This document shows, piece after piece, positions 43,701-53,286 of a stretch of DNA of 64,000 nucleotides. The DNA lies in contig JAIOYR010000002.1 of NCBI GenBank assembly GCA_021740995.1, positions 55,490 to 119,489 of the forward strand. The letters are read 5' to 3'. Numbering within the stretch: position 1 is the stretch's first letter; each line of letters starts with the position of its first letter. This stretch comes from Taibaiella sp. (GTDB lineage Bacteria; Bacteroidota; Bacteroidia; Chitinophagales; Chitinophagaceae). Made by a program: the position numbers and the translations under genes. Below the pieces are notes generated by a model. The model was not told where the DNA came from and made no database searches. It saw only the letters and a program-made list of their open reading frames with translations.

Positions 43701-44932
43701 AGTTTAATGGATATACGCCTAATTTGATACTTTGTTATACAGACAGTATTGTAAACTACACGAACACCAGCAATCTGGTGTGTGATAGTACCAAATGGAA
43801 TTTTGTGGTGCTCACCTACAGCCCTTCGGGAGTAGTGCTCTATCTCAATGGAGTAGCAGACACTGTGAACAATGGGCCAATGCCTGTAATAGACTTGTCG
43901 CAGACTCCGTTTCAGACAAATCTGGACGTGCATAACGGACAGGGGTCTAAGTACAGGGGAAAAATAGAAGAGGTGAAGTTTTACAATTACACCCTTAGCC
44001 AGAACGAGGTAAGGGAAAAGATGCACCTTATCACTGATCCTTTTACGGAAACAGGTCTTATAAAGTATTTTCAGTTCAATCAGTACGATCTGTTAAGTGG
44101 CAGCCTGTATGATGTACGCAGCAACTTTAACTCCTTTGTTCCGGCAGCAAATATTGTAACCTCTACTGCGCCTGTGGCTACAGGAAGGGTAGTCAGGAAG
44201 CCGATGGTAAACAGTGCTGGGCTTAATAGTTTTTCCACTGCCGATGTAGACCTTCATCTGTCGGCGGGCGGAGCATACCCTAACGGCGAAGTTGTTGCAT
44301 TTCACTTACTCAGCGGACCCGATACGAGGCCTGATAGCCGCCCCGCAGTGCCCGGCTATTTTGTCATTAACAACTATGGCCCCAATACTACCATTACGAG
44401 GCCCGACAGTACGGTTTTCAGTAGGCTCAATATAGGTTATGCGGGCTACAATGCCGGTGACTTTAGGTTGTACAAGAGAGCAACAGGGGATTTTGGCAAT
44501 ACATGGAGTACAGAACTGGATAGCGCGGCTACTTTATGGTATGCGGCTGCGGGCAGCAAGCTCACGTGGAAATCGATCACAGGGGATACCGTATTTAATA
44601 GCCAGTATATCATCGTTAATAACGACACTACTTCCTATAGTTCATCACCCATTTCGGGAGGTGCGGCTAAGTGGGTGCTATCTGACTTGTATCCGAACCC
44701 AGCCAGAGAATGGACAAAGATAAATATACATGTGCCCTATAAAAAGGCGAATGTTATTACCTGTTCTGTTACGAATATATTGGGTGAAAAACTGATTCAG
44801 TTTTCAGAAAATGTAAGGGCGGGCGACAACACCCTGCTCATTCGCATGCCATCGTTGGCTGTGGGTACTTACTTTTTGGAGTTTCAAATGGAGGGACTTC
44901 CAATAGCCACAAGGAAACTAGTGATACATTAG
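40787..44932 (+). CDS. Large T9SS-secreted protein with BNR-like, PKD and LamG domains
   Basis: A 1381-residue exported protein. Signal peptide ends near KVYGQ. Residues about 140-800 contain repeated BNR/VPS10-like blades (SADKGLNWVSVS, TTGGLTWSVLS, DAGTTWTTL, DGGASWTNI), a beta-propeller fold. A PKD-like domain (YPGPGSYNVSLTVTNA) follows near 870, then a LamG/concanavalin domain (LQLNGTSQTVNLGVANI, FSISCWIQP), and a type A T9SS sorting signal at the C-terminus (LSDLYPNPAREWTKINIHV, ending RKLVIH). It is a probable surface glycan-binding or adhesive protein. It converges with the cyclase array. ATG 40787 is preferred over 40721 because it gives the signal peptide. Confidence 0.88.
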   Translation: MSKCHVKRFLLFIIVVSVFALSVTPKVYGQKENPFHLPGDIPMPSWVKQTDWQNPNLYKIDSLIELYKLEATPQRVSGEEGALSFYEDPYINAYIRWRNQLAPFVQPDGSIKYDPDYARQQLIKSIEQHQVAAPENTAQKTTAPANWTLLGPSQTYNAGTGALKNYQANIYCIAIAPSNPSVLYAGSEPGTFFRSADKGLNWVSVSETLTSCGSKSIAVDPFNENIVYTYDGSASALLKTTTGGLTWSVLSAYTGGGGNAIAINRNTGRVFIAGATAIYYSDNAGTTWTMASGSTVSGTLYDLVLNPGGPDTVYAVGSTAANMLVLLRSVNGGASFTVVTGAVSATTTSGARLGVTAANSSYVYCVNIGASVPPVVIRSINSGETWAITATSTATGLTGSSVTVGLGMSNGQGFYDLSLVVSPFNANHVIVGTTTTYKSTDGGFNFSPLGGYAGPFGLHPDLQQAVALGSDAYLATDGGVNYSSDFFTNLSNWSVRNNGLRSSEFWGFGQGWDEDIVVGGRYHNGNTAIYDLYGGGKSLSLGGGEDATGHVYHGYSQTAGFRDIGNVIVPAALAGPVQYSAPNVPNSLWPQDDYYGQFSSKLVIDPRYSNVFYLGKDSILWKSSNRGFSYTALHNFGSGNKVWRFDVARSNPSVIYLCATNGVYKTIDAGTTWTTLTLPATWQNYNSDIVVNPLNEQEVYLCMANGTAANKVFKSLDGGASWTNITGTMLNNKKVAFLQFHGGTNSGVYAITNARPAKVYYRDNTMSDWIDFSTGLPASLDARVGALLFYRDSKMRLAGNCSVWESPLYATGAPVAQPMADRQFVGCARDTVNFFDYSMYDYAGATRVWSFPGALWVSSTSALRPQVVYPGPGSYNVSLTVTNALAQTHTRNITGMITVSDDNCRPDTTAGKCLQLNGTSQTVNLGVANINSNTFSISCWIQPAGKQSSFSQIVGHPRYPGSASYGFGLGFKFNGYTPNLILCYTDSIVNYTNTSNLVCDSTKWNFVVLTYSPSGVVLYLNGVADTVNNGPMPVIDLSQTPFQTNLDVHNGQGSKYRGKIEEVKFYNYTLSQNEVREKMHLITDPFTETGLIKYFQFNQYDLLSGSLYDVRSNFNSFVPAANIVTSTAPVATGRVVRKPMVNSAGLNSFSTADVDLHLSAGGAYPNGEVVAFHLLSGPDTRPDSRPAVPGYFVINNYGPNTTITRPDSTVFSRLNIGYAGYNAGDFRLYKRATGDFGNTWSTELDSAATLWYAAAGSKLTWKSITGDTVFNSQYIIVNNDTTSYSSSPISGGAAKWVLSDLYPNPAREWTKINIHVPYKKANVITCSVTNILGEKLIQFSENVRAGDNTLLIRMPSLAVGTYFLEFQMEGLPIATRKLVIH

Positions 44933-45089
44933 ATGATAGCCGACTTTAAAGGTGTGCCGGTTTCATCAGTCACGCGAAAGGTGCCATCATAGCAGCCTGG
45001 TTTGGCTGTTACGGCACCGAATGCACCTGTTGTACACTTATGGACAAAACATCGAACCAGATATAAAGCTCAGCTAATAAACGAGACCA

Positions 45090-47000
45090 TTAACTGACAA
45101 AATACATCTTCATCACCCCCTTACCCTTCACTTTCACCTTGCCACGGTACTCACAAGAGAATTTATCTTTCACCAATTCATACGTAGTTTCAGATATATT
45201 GATACGCCCTGCCTCCCCGTGCTGCTCCATACGTGCTGCAGTGTTTACGGTATCGCCCCATATATCGTAGGCGAATTTCTTTACGCCCACTATACCCGCT
45301 ACCACACTGCCGCTATGTATGCCAATACGTATCGCGAAGGTGCGGTCACTGCCCAGTTTTCCCAGGCGGTCTTGCATAAAGGCATTTATTTCTGTGGCTG
45401 CCCTTACAACGTTCTCGGCGTGTTTAGGGTCTGCAGTAGGTAGGCCGCAAACGGCGAGGTAGGCATCGCCAATTGTTTTTATTTTTTCAATGTTATACTT
45501 GCCTGTTATCTCATCAAACATCTTGAAGCACTCATGCAGCTCGTCTATCAGCCCCTGTGGGCTCATGTTTTCTCCTGCCTGGGTGAAGTTCACAAAGTCA
45601 GTGAAGAGCACCGTCACGTCATCGTAGTGTTTTGCCGTTGTCGTGCCTGTCGTTTTCAATTCTTCGGCCACTTCCCCCGGCAGTATGTTCAGCAGCAGGC
45701 TATCTGATTGCTTCCTGGCCGTTTCCGACTTACCTCTTTCCTTTACAATAAAAAACGAAAACCCTGCCAGTAGCAGTATGCCTGCCATACCCAGGTAGGT
45801 GTACGTCCTTTGCTTCTGTAGCTGTAGGGCACTTATCTTTTCCCTCGCTTCCGTCTTTAAGCTATCCGTAAGGCGCTGGCGGCCATACTGGTCATTCATC
45901 TCCAGTTTTACTATCTGCTCCTTGTTATCCTGTGAATATATTGAGTCTTTAAGTGCCTGGTAATTAGCCTGATATTCCATAGCCTGCTTGTAGTCCTCCT
46001 TTAGCTTGTAGGCTTCTGATAGTAATCGGTAACTTTGCTGCATCTGACTAAGGGCTTTGATCTCCTTGTCGATTAACAGTGCTCGTTGTAAATAATCTAT
46101 CGCACCAGCAAGTAACGCTGCTTTTCCTTTGGGGATGGTCACCGTCGGCTCAAACTTAGAATATGGAAGCTCAGTAGTGGTTGTAACACTACTCCCCTTT
46201 GTAGTTGTATCATTGACCATATCAAGGTATGTAGCGCCGATATTACATAAGGCAATTCCAGCACCGCTCTTATTACCAATCTCCTGCTCCATCTTTAAGT
46301 CTCTTTGGTAGTACTCAACTGCCATTATGTAGTTCTTCTGGTCATAGTAAATCAGGCCGATGTTGCAGGTGATAGCTGCAATACCTAACTTATTCCCCCC
46401 AATCTCTTCATACATTTTTAATGCCTTCAAAGCATATTCCAACGCTTTCGAGTAATCTTTTTGGAGATTGTACATAAGGCCGATGTTGTTGGTGACATTT
46501 GCCGCATATTCCTTATAGCCGCCGTCTTCATCCAGCTTTAAGGCCTTAAAGAGATATTCCAACGCTTTAGGATAATCTCTTTGGGCATAGTAAATCATGC
46601 TGATGTTGCAGGTGATAGCTGCAATACCTTTCTTATTCCCAATCTCTTCATACATTTTTAATGCCTTCAAATCACATTCAAACGCTTTCGGATAATCGGA
46701 TATATAATAATAATTAATCCCCAGGTTATGATAACCCTCTGCTATCCCTTTTTTCCAGTTCAGCTTCGTAGCCAATTCCAGGCTATGCCGACCGTATTTG
46801 ATCACTTCATCGGAGGAGATTGAACGATAACTAGCCGACAAAAGTTTCAGCAATTTCGCCTTGTTAGTGTCTTCCTTTTGGCGGGGTAGTTCCTTGATCA
46901 GGGAGTCTAGCCGTGCCTGCCCCTCTAACCTGGCGTGTAGATTACCTGCGCTTAGTGTTTGCAATAACAGCAGGAGTGTGGCTTTGATTATGTATCTCAT
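45090..47000 (-). CDS. TPR-class III adenylyl cyclase, array unit 1 (subtype A)
   Basis: A 636-residue membrane cyclase. Signal peptide MRYIIKATLLLLLQTLSAGN; TPR repeats at about 40-260 (DYPKALEYLFKALKL, DYSKALEYALKALKM); a subtype-A loop and further TPR to about 350; membrane helix at about 399-418 (YLGMAGILLLAGFSFFIV); helical linker LLLNILPGEVAEELK; cyclase domain about 460-636. The metal Asp are D468 (LFTDF) and D512 (TIGD); adenine-selecting Lys508 and Asp579 (YDIWGD) and transition-state Asn586/Arg590 are all present, so it should make cAMP. Start is set at 47000 for the signal peptide; the frame is open to 47147. Confidence 0.92.
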   Translation of the reverse strand: MRYIIKATLLLLLQTLSAGNLHARLEGQARLDSLIKELPRQKEDTNKAKLLKLLSASYRSISSDEVIKYGRHSLELATKLNWKKGIAEGYHNLGINYYYISDYPKAFECDLKALKMYEEIGNKKGIAAITCNISMIYYAQRDYPKALEYLFKALKLDEDGGYKEYAANVTNNIGLMYNLQKDYSKALEYALKALKMYEEIGGNKLGIAAITCNIGLIYYDQKNYIMAVEYYQRDLKMEQEIGNKSGAGIALCNIGATYLDMVNDTTTKGSSVTTTTELPYSKFEPTVTIPKGKAALLAGAIDYLQRALLIDKEIKALSQMQQSYRLLSEAYKLKEDYKQAMEYQANYQALKDSIYSQDNKEQIVKLEMNDQYGRQRLTDSLKTEAREKISALQLQKQRTYTYLGMAGILLLAGFSFFIVKERGKSETARKQSDSLLLNILPGEVAEELKTTGTTTAKHYDDVTVLFTDFVNFTQAGENMSPQGLIDELHECFKMFDEITGKYNIEKIKTIGDAYLAVCGLPTADPKHAENVVRAATEINAFMQDRLGKLGSDRTFAIRIGIHSGSVVAGIVGVKKFAYDIWGDTVNTAARMEQHGEAGRINISETTYELVKDKFSCEYRGKVKVKGKGVMKMYFVS

Positions 47001-47136
47001 ATGCTCTGTTTTATGCGTGAAAAAAAGAAGGCGCTCCATTCTTGAAAGGATGATAGAGCACCTTAGAGCAATATGAATTACCAGTGTGTAGCAGTGATTG
47101 AAGGGTAAGGTAATGAATAGTTCCGGAAATGAACGG

Positions 47137-49053
47137 TTACCCCACAAAATACATCTTCATCACCCCCTTACCTTTCGCTTCCACCTCACCCCTATACTCG
47201 CAGTTGAATTTATCCTTCACCAGTTCGTAGGTTGTTCCGGAGATATTTACTTTCCCCACAGTGCCGCTGCTTTCCATGCGGCTGGCAGTGTTCACCGTAT
47301 CGCCCCATATGTCGTAGGCAAATTTCTTGATGCCTACTATACCTGCTACCACAGGCCCGGTGTGCACGCCTATCCTTATCTCGAAAAACAACTTGCCTGC
47401 AGCTTCCCGCTCTTCCTTATGCCGGTGCATGAAATCCTGTATTTCCAGGGCGGCTTTTACTACATCCAAAGCATGTGTGCTATTGGGTGTGGGCAGGCCA
47501 CCTGCTGCCATGTAGGCATCGCCTATAGTCTTTATTTTTTCTACACCATGCTTCTGCATAATGTTATCGAAGGCCGAGAAGCAGGTGTTTATTTCCCCTA
47601 CCAATTCTTTGGCTGTCAGTTTTTCGGATAGTTGGGTAAAGCCTTTAAAGTCTGTGAAGAGTACGGTTACGTCATCTATCAGTTTTGCTTCGGCGCTGCC
47701 TTTTGCTTTTAGCTCTTCGGCTACTTCGGCGGGCAGAATGTTGAGCAGCAGTTCGTCGCTTTGTTTCTTGCCGGCTTTTATCTTATTGCGCTGGCCAAAG
47801 AATACCACGGCAAATAATAACACCACGGCAAACCCTCCAATAAACCCATTTCGTATTCCCTTTTGCTTTACAACCTCCAGCCGTTGAATTTCCTTATTCT
47901 TAACAAGCAATGCAATTTCATTTTCTTTCTTTTCAAGATCGAAATTGAACAACATCCGGTTGTTTTTTTTATCAGACTCTACATTGTAAAGGCTGTCCTT
48001 GGCACCTTCCAATATTTGCTGATTGTCAAAAGCACGTTTATAATCTTTTCTTTCAGCATATATTTTTACTAAGCCCCGGGCGGAAACGGCTAATTCAGCG
48101 TCTGATTTTGAAATTTGGGATAGGCTTTTTCCCTGCTCATAATACGTTAAGGCCTTCTGCAGGTTACCCTGTTTTTCATAGGCACCTGCAATTGTATTTA
48201 CAATTCTCGCAAGTTCAAAATTGTCTTCCGCCTTGAGCGCCATTTTGTATGCCGAGTCTAAATAAAATAACGCTTCATGGATAGTAGCAGTCTGCAATTT
48301 AAAATCGCCCATCGTACGAAGCGCCCCAACATAGTAGTTTGTGCCACTTGAATATTTTAGTGCCTCTTCCAGGTTAATGCTCGCATTGATAGAATCCTTT
48401 TGTCCCGCGTAGGCTTCTCCAAGATTTAAATAGGCTGCTCCTACACCTTCCCGATTTTTACGGGCCTTAAATAATGGTAAGGCTTTTTTGAATGCCTCTA
48501 TAGCCAACCCATGGTCTTGCTTTTCGTTGTGTATCGCCCCGATATTTTGCCACACAGTTGCGATTCTTAGGGTATCTCCTGTTTTTTCTGCTATTCTAAG
48601 TGCCTCCAGATAGAGAGACATTGCCTTAGTATATTCGCTCTGGTTGAAATATACCGCCCCAATGTTGCTAAGCGCACTGGCTACCCCTCTTAGGTCTCCA
48701 ATTTCCTGGTAGACATCTTTTGCCTGCTGCCAGTGTATGATTGCCTCGGAATAATTTTCCAGAAAATAATTTCCAACTCCAAGGGCATTCAATGAACGGG
48801 CAATCCCATACTTATAATTGATTTTTTTAGAAAGGGCATATGCTTCCTTATCCATAGTCATAGCCCGTGGCACATCAGTTCCTCTCAATCTATAGGATAT
48901 TATGTCCATCAGCTTAACTTTGTTGGAATCCTCCTTTTGCCGTGGCAGCTCTTTGAGCAAGGAGTCAAGTTTTGCCTGCCCCTTTAGCCGGGCATAAAGG
49001 GGGCTGCCACCGAGTGTGGCCAGCAATGCTGTAAAAAATAGTACTCGTTTCAT
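47137..49053 (-). CDS. TPR-class III adenylyl cyclase, array unit 2 (subtype B)
   Basis: A 638-residue paralogue. Signal peptide to about residue 21; TPR from about 60 to 340 (AIIHWQQAKDVYQEIGD, KAMSLYLEALRIAE, LAIEAFKKALPLF); coiled-coil-like region about 355-398; membrane helix about 402-420 (FIGGFAVVLLFAVVFFGQ); linker LLLNILPAEVAEELKAKG; cyclase domain with subtype-B words FTDFKGFTQLSEKL and VHTGPVVAGIVGIKKFAYD. D468, K508, D512, D581, N588, R592 are the metal, adenine and transition-state residues; all intact. Its upstream region shares a conserved block with units 7 and 9. Confidence 0.93.
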   Translation of the reverse strand: MKRVLFFTALLATLGGSPLYARLKGQAKLDSLLKELPRQKEDSNKVKLMDIISYRLRGTDVPRAMTMDKEAYALSKKINYKYGIARSLNALGVGNYFLENYSEAIIHWQQAKDVYQEIGDLRGVASALSNIGAVYFNQSEYTKAMSLYLEALRIAEKTGDTLRIATVWQNIGAIHNEKQDHGLAIEAFKKALPLFKARKNREGVGAAYLNLGEAYAGQKDSINASINLEEALKYSSGTNYYVGALRTMGDFKLQTATIHEALFYLDSAYKMALKAEDNFELARIVNTIAGAYEKQGNLQKALTYYEQGKSLSQISKSDAELAVSARGLVKIYAERKDYKRAFDNQQILEGAKDSLYNVESDKKNNRMLFNFDLEKKENEIALLVKNKEIQRLEVVKQKGIRNGFIGGFAVVLLFAVVFFGQRNKIKAGKKQSDELLLNILPAEVAEELKAKGSAEAKLIDDVTVLFTDFKGFTQLSEKLTAKELVGEINTCFSAFDNIMQKHGVEKIKTIGDAYMAAGGLPTPNSTHALDVVKAALEIQDFMHRHKEEREAAGKLFFEIRIGVHTGPVVAGIVGIKKFAYDIWGDTVNTASRMESSGTVGKVNISGTTYELVKDKFNCEYRGEVEAKGKGVMKMYFVG

Positions 49054-49060
49054 AACCAGG

Positions 49061-49090
49061 GGGATTTGAGAACAAAGTACAATATATAGT
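49061..49090 (-). promoter_or_regulatory. Conserved upstream block of unit 2
   Basis: On the plus strand this region reads GGGATTTGAGAACAAAGTAC then AATATATAGT and matches the regions before units 7 (59561-59597) and 9 (63701-63736), at the same distance from the start codon. It probably contains the promoter and leader. Confidence 0.5.
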
Positions 49091-49139
49091 TAATAATTAA
49101 TAGTGAGGTTGCAACTCCTAATTATACACCGTTCACTAT

Positions 49140-51188
49140 TCACCCCACAAAATACATCTTCATCACCCCCTTCCCCTTCACTTTTACCTCACCCCTATAC
49201 TCACAATTAAATTTATCTTTCACCAGCGCATAAGTAGTCTCCGAGATATTTATTTTTCCTTCCTCGCTGCTCTGCTCCATACGCGCTGCAGTGTTCACTG
49301 TATCACCCCATATATCGTAGGCGAATTTCTTTACGCCCACTATGCCTGCTACCACGCTGCCGCTGTGTATGCCTATTCGCACTTGAAATGTGCGCTCTAC
49401 ACCCATTTTGCCCAGCCTATCCTCCATAAACATCGTTATCTCTTTTGCAGCCTTCACAATGTTCTCCGCGTGTTTAACGTCAGCTGTGGGCAAGCCGCAT
49501 ACTGCCAAATAAGCATCGCCTATGGTCTTTATTTTCTCAATGTTGTACTTGCCTGTTATCTCATCAAACGCCTTGAAGCAGGTGTGCAGCTCATCTATCA
49601 GATTTTGCGGGCTCATGTTTTCCCCAGCCTGGGTGAAGTTCACAAAGTCGGTGAAGAGTACGGTTACATTATCGTAGTGTTTGGCGGTGGTGGTACCGGT
49701 TGATTTAAGCTCCTGAGCTACTTCTTCCGGTAGTATATTTAGCAAAAGCCCGTCAGATTGCTTTCTTGCAGCTTCCGACTTTCCTCGTTCTTTCACTATG
49801 AAGAACGAAAAACCCATCAGCAGCAATATGCCCGCTATGCCCATGTATTTGTAACTCTTTTGTTTTTGCAAATTGATGGCAGCTATCTTTTCCCGTTCCG
49901 CCACCTTTAAGCTGTCTGCTAGCCGTTGGCGGTCATAGTCATTCTTCATGCCCATCTTCAGTATCTCTTCTTTATTCTCTTGTGAGAACAGCGAGTCCCT
50001 GGAGGCGTAATAAAGGGCATATGCCTCATAGGCCTTTTTATAATCGCCTTTTAGCCGGTATGCATTACCCAGAAGACGATGGCCACTGCTCAAGTCATTG
50101 GCTGCTGCAAAGTCCCTGCCACCGGCCATACCCCGCTCCAGGTATTCTATCCCGGCCGAAATAAGTGCAGCTTTTGTTCGAGGTATCAATACATGTGGCT
50201 TGTACTTACCCAATGTTGGTTCGCTATTTTTCACAGGCTTAATCGACGCAGACATGCTCATATGTTCTTCCAGTGCCGAATCCATAGCCATGGTGATGTA
50301 AAGACTGCCGATACACCTTAAGCAATTGCCAATATAGTCTTTCGACCCAAATTCCTCAGCTAGCTTTGCTGCTCTGTGAAAATACTCAGCTGCCTGTATA
50401 TAATTCTTCTGATTTTCATAGGCATTGCCGATATTGCTTGTTATTTGAACAGTATTTGCACGGTTGCCACCTTCTTCGCTCAGCTCTAGTGCCTTTAAAA
50501 AATATTCCAGTGCTTTCGGATAGTCCTCGAGCCTATCACAATAAGTGATGCCAATATTTCCGGTCGCATACGCAATGCCACCTTTATCCTTTGCCTCCTT
50601 ATAGTACTCCAGAGACATAAGCCGGTACTTTAGCTCATTCGGATAATCTTTCATTATAGAGTATACAGTCGCAATAGATGCCGCAGCCACTCCTGCGAAT
50701 TTTTTGTATCCACCTTCCTCGTCCAGCTTCAGGGCTTTAAAGAGATATTCCAAAGCTTTGGGATAGTCTCCCTGAATCCTGTAAATAACCCCGATGTTGC
50801 AAATAACCGCCGCTATGCCCTTCTTCTCTCCCGTTTTCTCAAACGCTTTTGAAGCGATTATATAATACTCCAGCGCTTTTTGGTACTCGTCCTTGGCTAA
50901 GTAATTATTACCTAGTGCATTATATGCCCATGCTAATCCTTTTTCCCAGCCCAGTTTCGTAGAAAGTGCCAGTGCCTGCCGGCCATATTTTATCCCTTCA
51001 TCCGGATTGACAACACTATATGCCCCCGACAGGCTATACTCCAGGATCACATTATTGGTGTCTTCTTTTTGTTTGGGTATGTCGGCAAGCATAGAGTCTA
51101 TCTTTTCTTGTCCTTGCTTTTGGGCAGAACAGTGAATAGTTAATAGTGAACAGCTAATAGTTAGTAGTATGATCAGAATTCGTTTCAT
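49140..51188 (-). CDS. TPR-class III adenylyl cyclase, array unit 3 (subtype A)
   Basis: A 682-residue paralogue. The signal peptide MKRILIILLTISCSLLTIHC is written in the stuttered CACTATTAACTATT repeat. TPR about 45-285 (YQKALEYYIIASKAF, YPKALEYLFKALKLDE, YPKALEYFLKALELSEE) plus a late TPR about 365-400; membrane helix about 448-465 (MGIAGILLLMGFSFFIV); linker; cyclase with D514, K554, D558 and D625 (YDIWGD). All catalytic positions intact. The cyclase half is nearly identical at DNA level to unit 4. Confidence 0.93.
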   Translation of the reverse strand: MKRILIILLTISCSLLTIHCSAQKQGQEKIDSMLADIPKQKEDTNNVILEYSLSGAYSVVNPDEGIKYGRQALALSTKLGWEKGLAWAYNALGNNYLAKDEYQKALEYYIIASKAFEKTGEKKGIAAVICNIGVIYRIQGDYPKALEYLFKALKLDEEGGYKKFAGVAAASIATVYSIMKDYPNELKYRLMSLEYYKEAKDKGGIAYATGNIGITYCDRLEDYPKALEYFLKALELSEEGGNRANTVQITSNIGNAYENQKNYIQAAEYFHRAAKLAEEFGSKDYIGNCLRCIGSLYITMAMDSALEEHMSMSASIKPVKNSEPTLGKYKPHVLIPRTKAALISAGIEYLERGMAGGRDFAAANDLSSGHRLLGNAYRLKGDYKKAYEAYALYYASRDSLFSQENKEEILKMGMKNDYDRQRLADSLKVAEREKIAAINLQKQKSYKYMGIAGILLLMGFSFFIVKERGKSEAARKQSDGLLLNILPEEVAQELKSTGTTTAKHYDNVTVLFTDFVNFTQAGENMSPQNLIDELHTCFKAFDEITGKYNIEKIKTIGDAYLAVCGLPTADVKHAENIVKAAKEITMFMEDRLGKMGVERTFQVRIGIHSGSVVAGIVGVKKFAYDIWGDTVNTAARMEQSSEEGKINISETTYALVKDKFNCEYRGEVKVKGKGVMKMYFVG
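51121..51188 (-). repeat. Stuttered repeat coding for the signal peptide of unit 3
   Basis: The signal-peptide codons consist of alternating words ACTATTA and CTGTTCACTATTAACTATTC. Similar words encode the signal peptides of units 4 and 5, and the gene-free gaps at 49090-49137 and 51208-51231 contain the same words. Confidence 0.5.
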
Positions 51189-51226
51189 TATTTATCGTTT
51201 TTTTTGATGCTCCAGCTTTTCACTGT

Positions 51227-53251
51227 TCACCCCACAAAATACATCTTCATCACCCCCTTTCCCTTCACTTCTACTCCGCCACGGTACTCGCAGGCGAATT
51301 TATCCTTCACCAAATCATATGTTGTTTCTGAAATATTGATGCGGCCGGCTTCGCTATTCTGCTCCATGCGGGCTGCGGTGTTCACAGTATCACCCCATAT
51401 ATCGTAAGCGAATTTCTTTACCCCCACTATGCCCGCTACCACACTGCCGCTGTGTATGCCTATTCGCACTTGAAATGTGCGCTCTACACCCATTTTCCCT
51501 AGCCTATCCTCCATAAACATCGTTATCTCTTTTGCAGCCTTCACAATGTTCTCCGCGTGGTTAACGTCAGCTGTAGGCAAGCCGCATACTGCCAAATAAG
51601 CATCGCCAATGGTCTTTATTTTCTCAATGTTGTACTTGTCTGTTATTTCATCAAACATTTTGAAGCAGGTGTGCAGTTCATCTATCAGTCCCTGTGCATC
51701 CATTTGTTCTGCCGCCTGTGTGAAGTTGACGAAGTCGGTGAAGAGCACAGTTACATGGTCATAGTGTTTTGCGGTGGTGGTGCCGGTGGATTTCAGTTCT
51801 TCTGCAACTTCTTCTGGCAATATATTTAGCAAAAGCCCGTCAGATTGTTTTCTTGCAGCTTCCGACTTTCCTCGTTCTTTCACTATGAAGAACGAAAAAC
51901 CCATCAGCAAAATAATTCCCGCGATACCGAAATAGGTGTAGGTCTTTTGTTTTTGCAGAGTTATCAATGCAATTTTCGCCTTCTCCGCCGCTTTCAGGCT
52001 GTCCGTAAGCCGCTGGCGGCCATACTGGTCCTTCATTTCCAGTTTTACCATTTGCTCTTTGTTGTCTTGCGAGAAAATCGAGTCCTTGAAGGCATGGTGG
52101 TTGTCGTATGCCTCCAGCGCCTTTTTGTAATCACCGTTCAATGTATAAGCCGCTGCAAGGCGTTCGTATGCTTCTTGTATAATCAATTTTGCACCAATAT
52201 TTTTTGCTACAGCTAAACTTTTCTCCATGTAATATATTCCATCATGAAGCAATGCAGTCTTGCTTTGGGGCATTCTACTATCTAGCTTATAAGTGTCGAC
52301 GCCTGACTCCATCAAGTTTCCAATCCTCTTTGGTCTGGTCATCGTGTCTTGCAGATTTGAAATATATATTTCGCCAATATTTAGCAATCCCATTGCAACA
52401 TACATTTGGTCGTCAATATCTATTGCCAGTTTGTATGCGTTCCGGGTATATGCTATCGCCAGGGCATCATTTTTTTGTTTCAGATAGGCATTGCCAATGT
52501 TTAAGTTCGCTATCATGACCCTTTGTTTGTCTCCGGTTTCTTCAAATATCTTCAAGGCTGCTAAACTGTATTCCAGTCCCTTTTCGTAATCGCCTACTAG
52601 CATATAGCAGTCGCTGATATTTGCTGTCATGACCCCTATGATGTCTTTATTTCGTAATTCCTCACCTATTTTTAATGCTTTATTAAAATATTCCAGTGCC
52701 TTAGAATAGTTGCGATTGTCAAGATAGACAATACCAATATTTCCGTTAACATTACCCATATATACTTTGTTTCCTATTTCTTCATCCTGTTTTAAGGCTT
52801 TGAAATAATACTCCAACGCTTTTGGATAATCGCCTTGGTGTGCGTAAACTACACCTATGTTGCAGGTAATAGCAGCAATCCCTTTCTTATCCTTTAATTC
52901 TTCAAGAATTCTTAGCGCCTTCAAATTGTATTCCCTGGCTTTTGGAAAATCGGATATATTCGAATAACATGTCCCGATAGCACGACAAGCCTTGGCTATC
53001 CCTTTCTTCCAGTTCAGCTTTGTGGCAAGTTTCAGCCCAAGCTGACCGTACTTAATGCCCTCTGATGGGCTAATTTGAGAGTAACCATCAGACAATTCGT
53101 TCAGCAGCGTCACCTGATTAGTGTCTTCTTTTTGACGGGGTAGTTCTTTGAGTAGAGAATCTATTTTTGCCTGCCCGTGCAGCTGGGCAGAACAGTGAAT
53201 AGTGTATAGCGAACAGTTTACAGTTAGCAGTATGATTAGAATTCGTTTCAT
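51227..53251 (-). CDS. TPR-class III adenylyl cyclase, array unit 4 (subtype A)
   Basis: A 674-residue paralogue. Signal peptide MKRILIILLTVNCSLYTIHC; TPR about 45-300 (FPKAREYNLKALRILEEL, YPKALEYYFKALKQDEE, YSKALEYFNKALKIGEEL, EKGLEYSLAALKIFEE) and about 335-395; membrane helix about 439-457 (YFGIAGIILLMGFSFFIV); linker; cyclase with metal Asp D506 and all key residues (KTIGDAYLAVCG, YDIWGD, NTAARM). Only 35 bp separate it from the stop-to-start gap of unit 5, so a shared transcript is likely. Confidence 0.93.
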   Translation of the reverse strand: MKRILIILLTVNCSLYTIHCSAQLHGQAKIDSLLKELPRQKEDTNQVTLLNELSDGYSQISPSEGIKYGQLGLKLATKLNWKKGIAKACRAIGTCYSNISDFPKAREYNLKALRILEELKDKKGIAAITCNIGVVYAHQGDYPKALEYYFKALKQDEEIGNKVYMGNVNGNIGIVYLDNRNYSKALEYFNKALKIGEELRNKDIIGVMTANISDCYMLVGDYEKGLEYSLAALKIFEETGDKQRVMIANLNIGNAYLKQKNDALAIAYTRNAYKLAIDIDDQMYVAMGLLNIGEIYISNLQDTMTRPKRIGNLMESGVDTYKLDSRMPQSKTALLHDGIYYMEKSLAVAKNIGAKLIIQEAYERLAAAYTLNGDYKKALEAYDNHHAFKDSIFSQDNKEQMVKLEMKDQYGRQRLTDSLKAAEKAKIALITLQKQKTYTYFGIAGIILLMGFSFFIVKERGKSEAARKQSDGLLLNILPEEVAEELKSTGTTTAKHYDHVTVLFTDFVNFTQAAEQMDAQGLIDELHTCFKMFDEITDKYNIEKIKTIGDAYLAVCGLPTADVNHAENIVKAAKEITMFMEDRLGKMGVERTFQVRIGIHSGSVVAGIVGVKKFAYDIWGDTVNTAARMEQNSEAGRINISETTYDLVKDKFACEYRGGVEVKGKGVMKMYFVG

Positions 53252-53286
53252 TATTTATTGTTGTTTATGCTCCCGTTAATTCGCTA

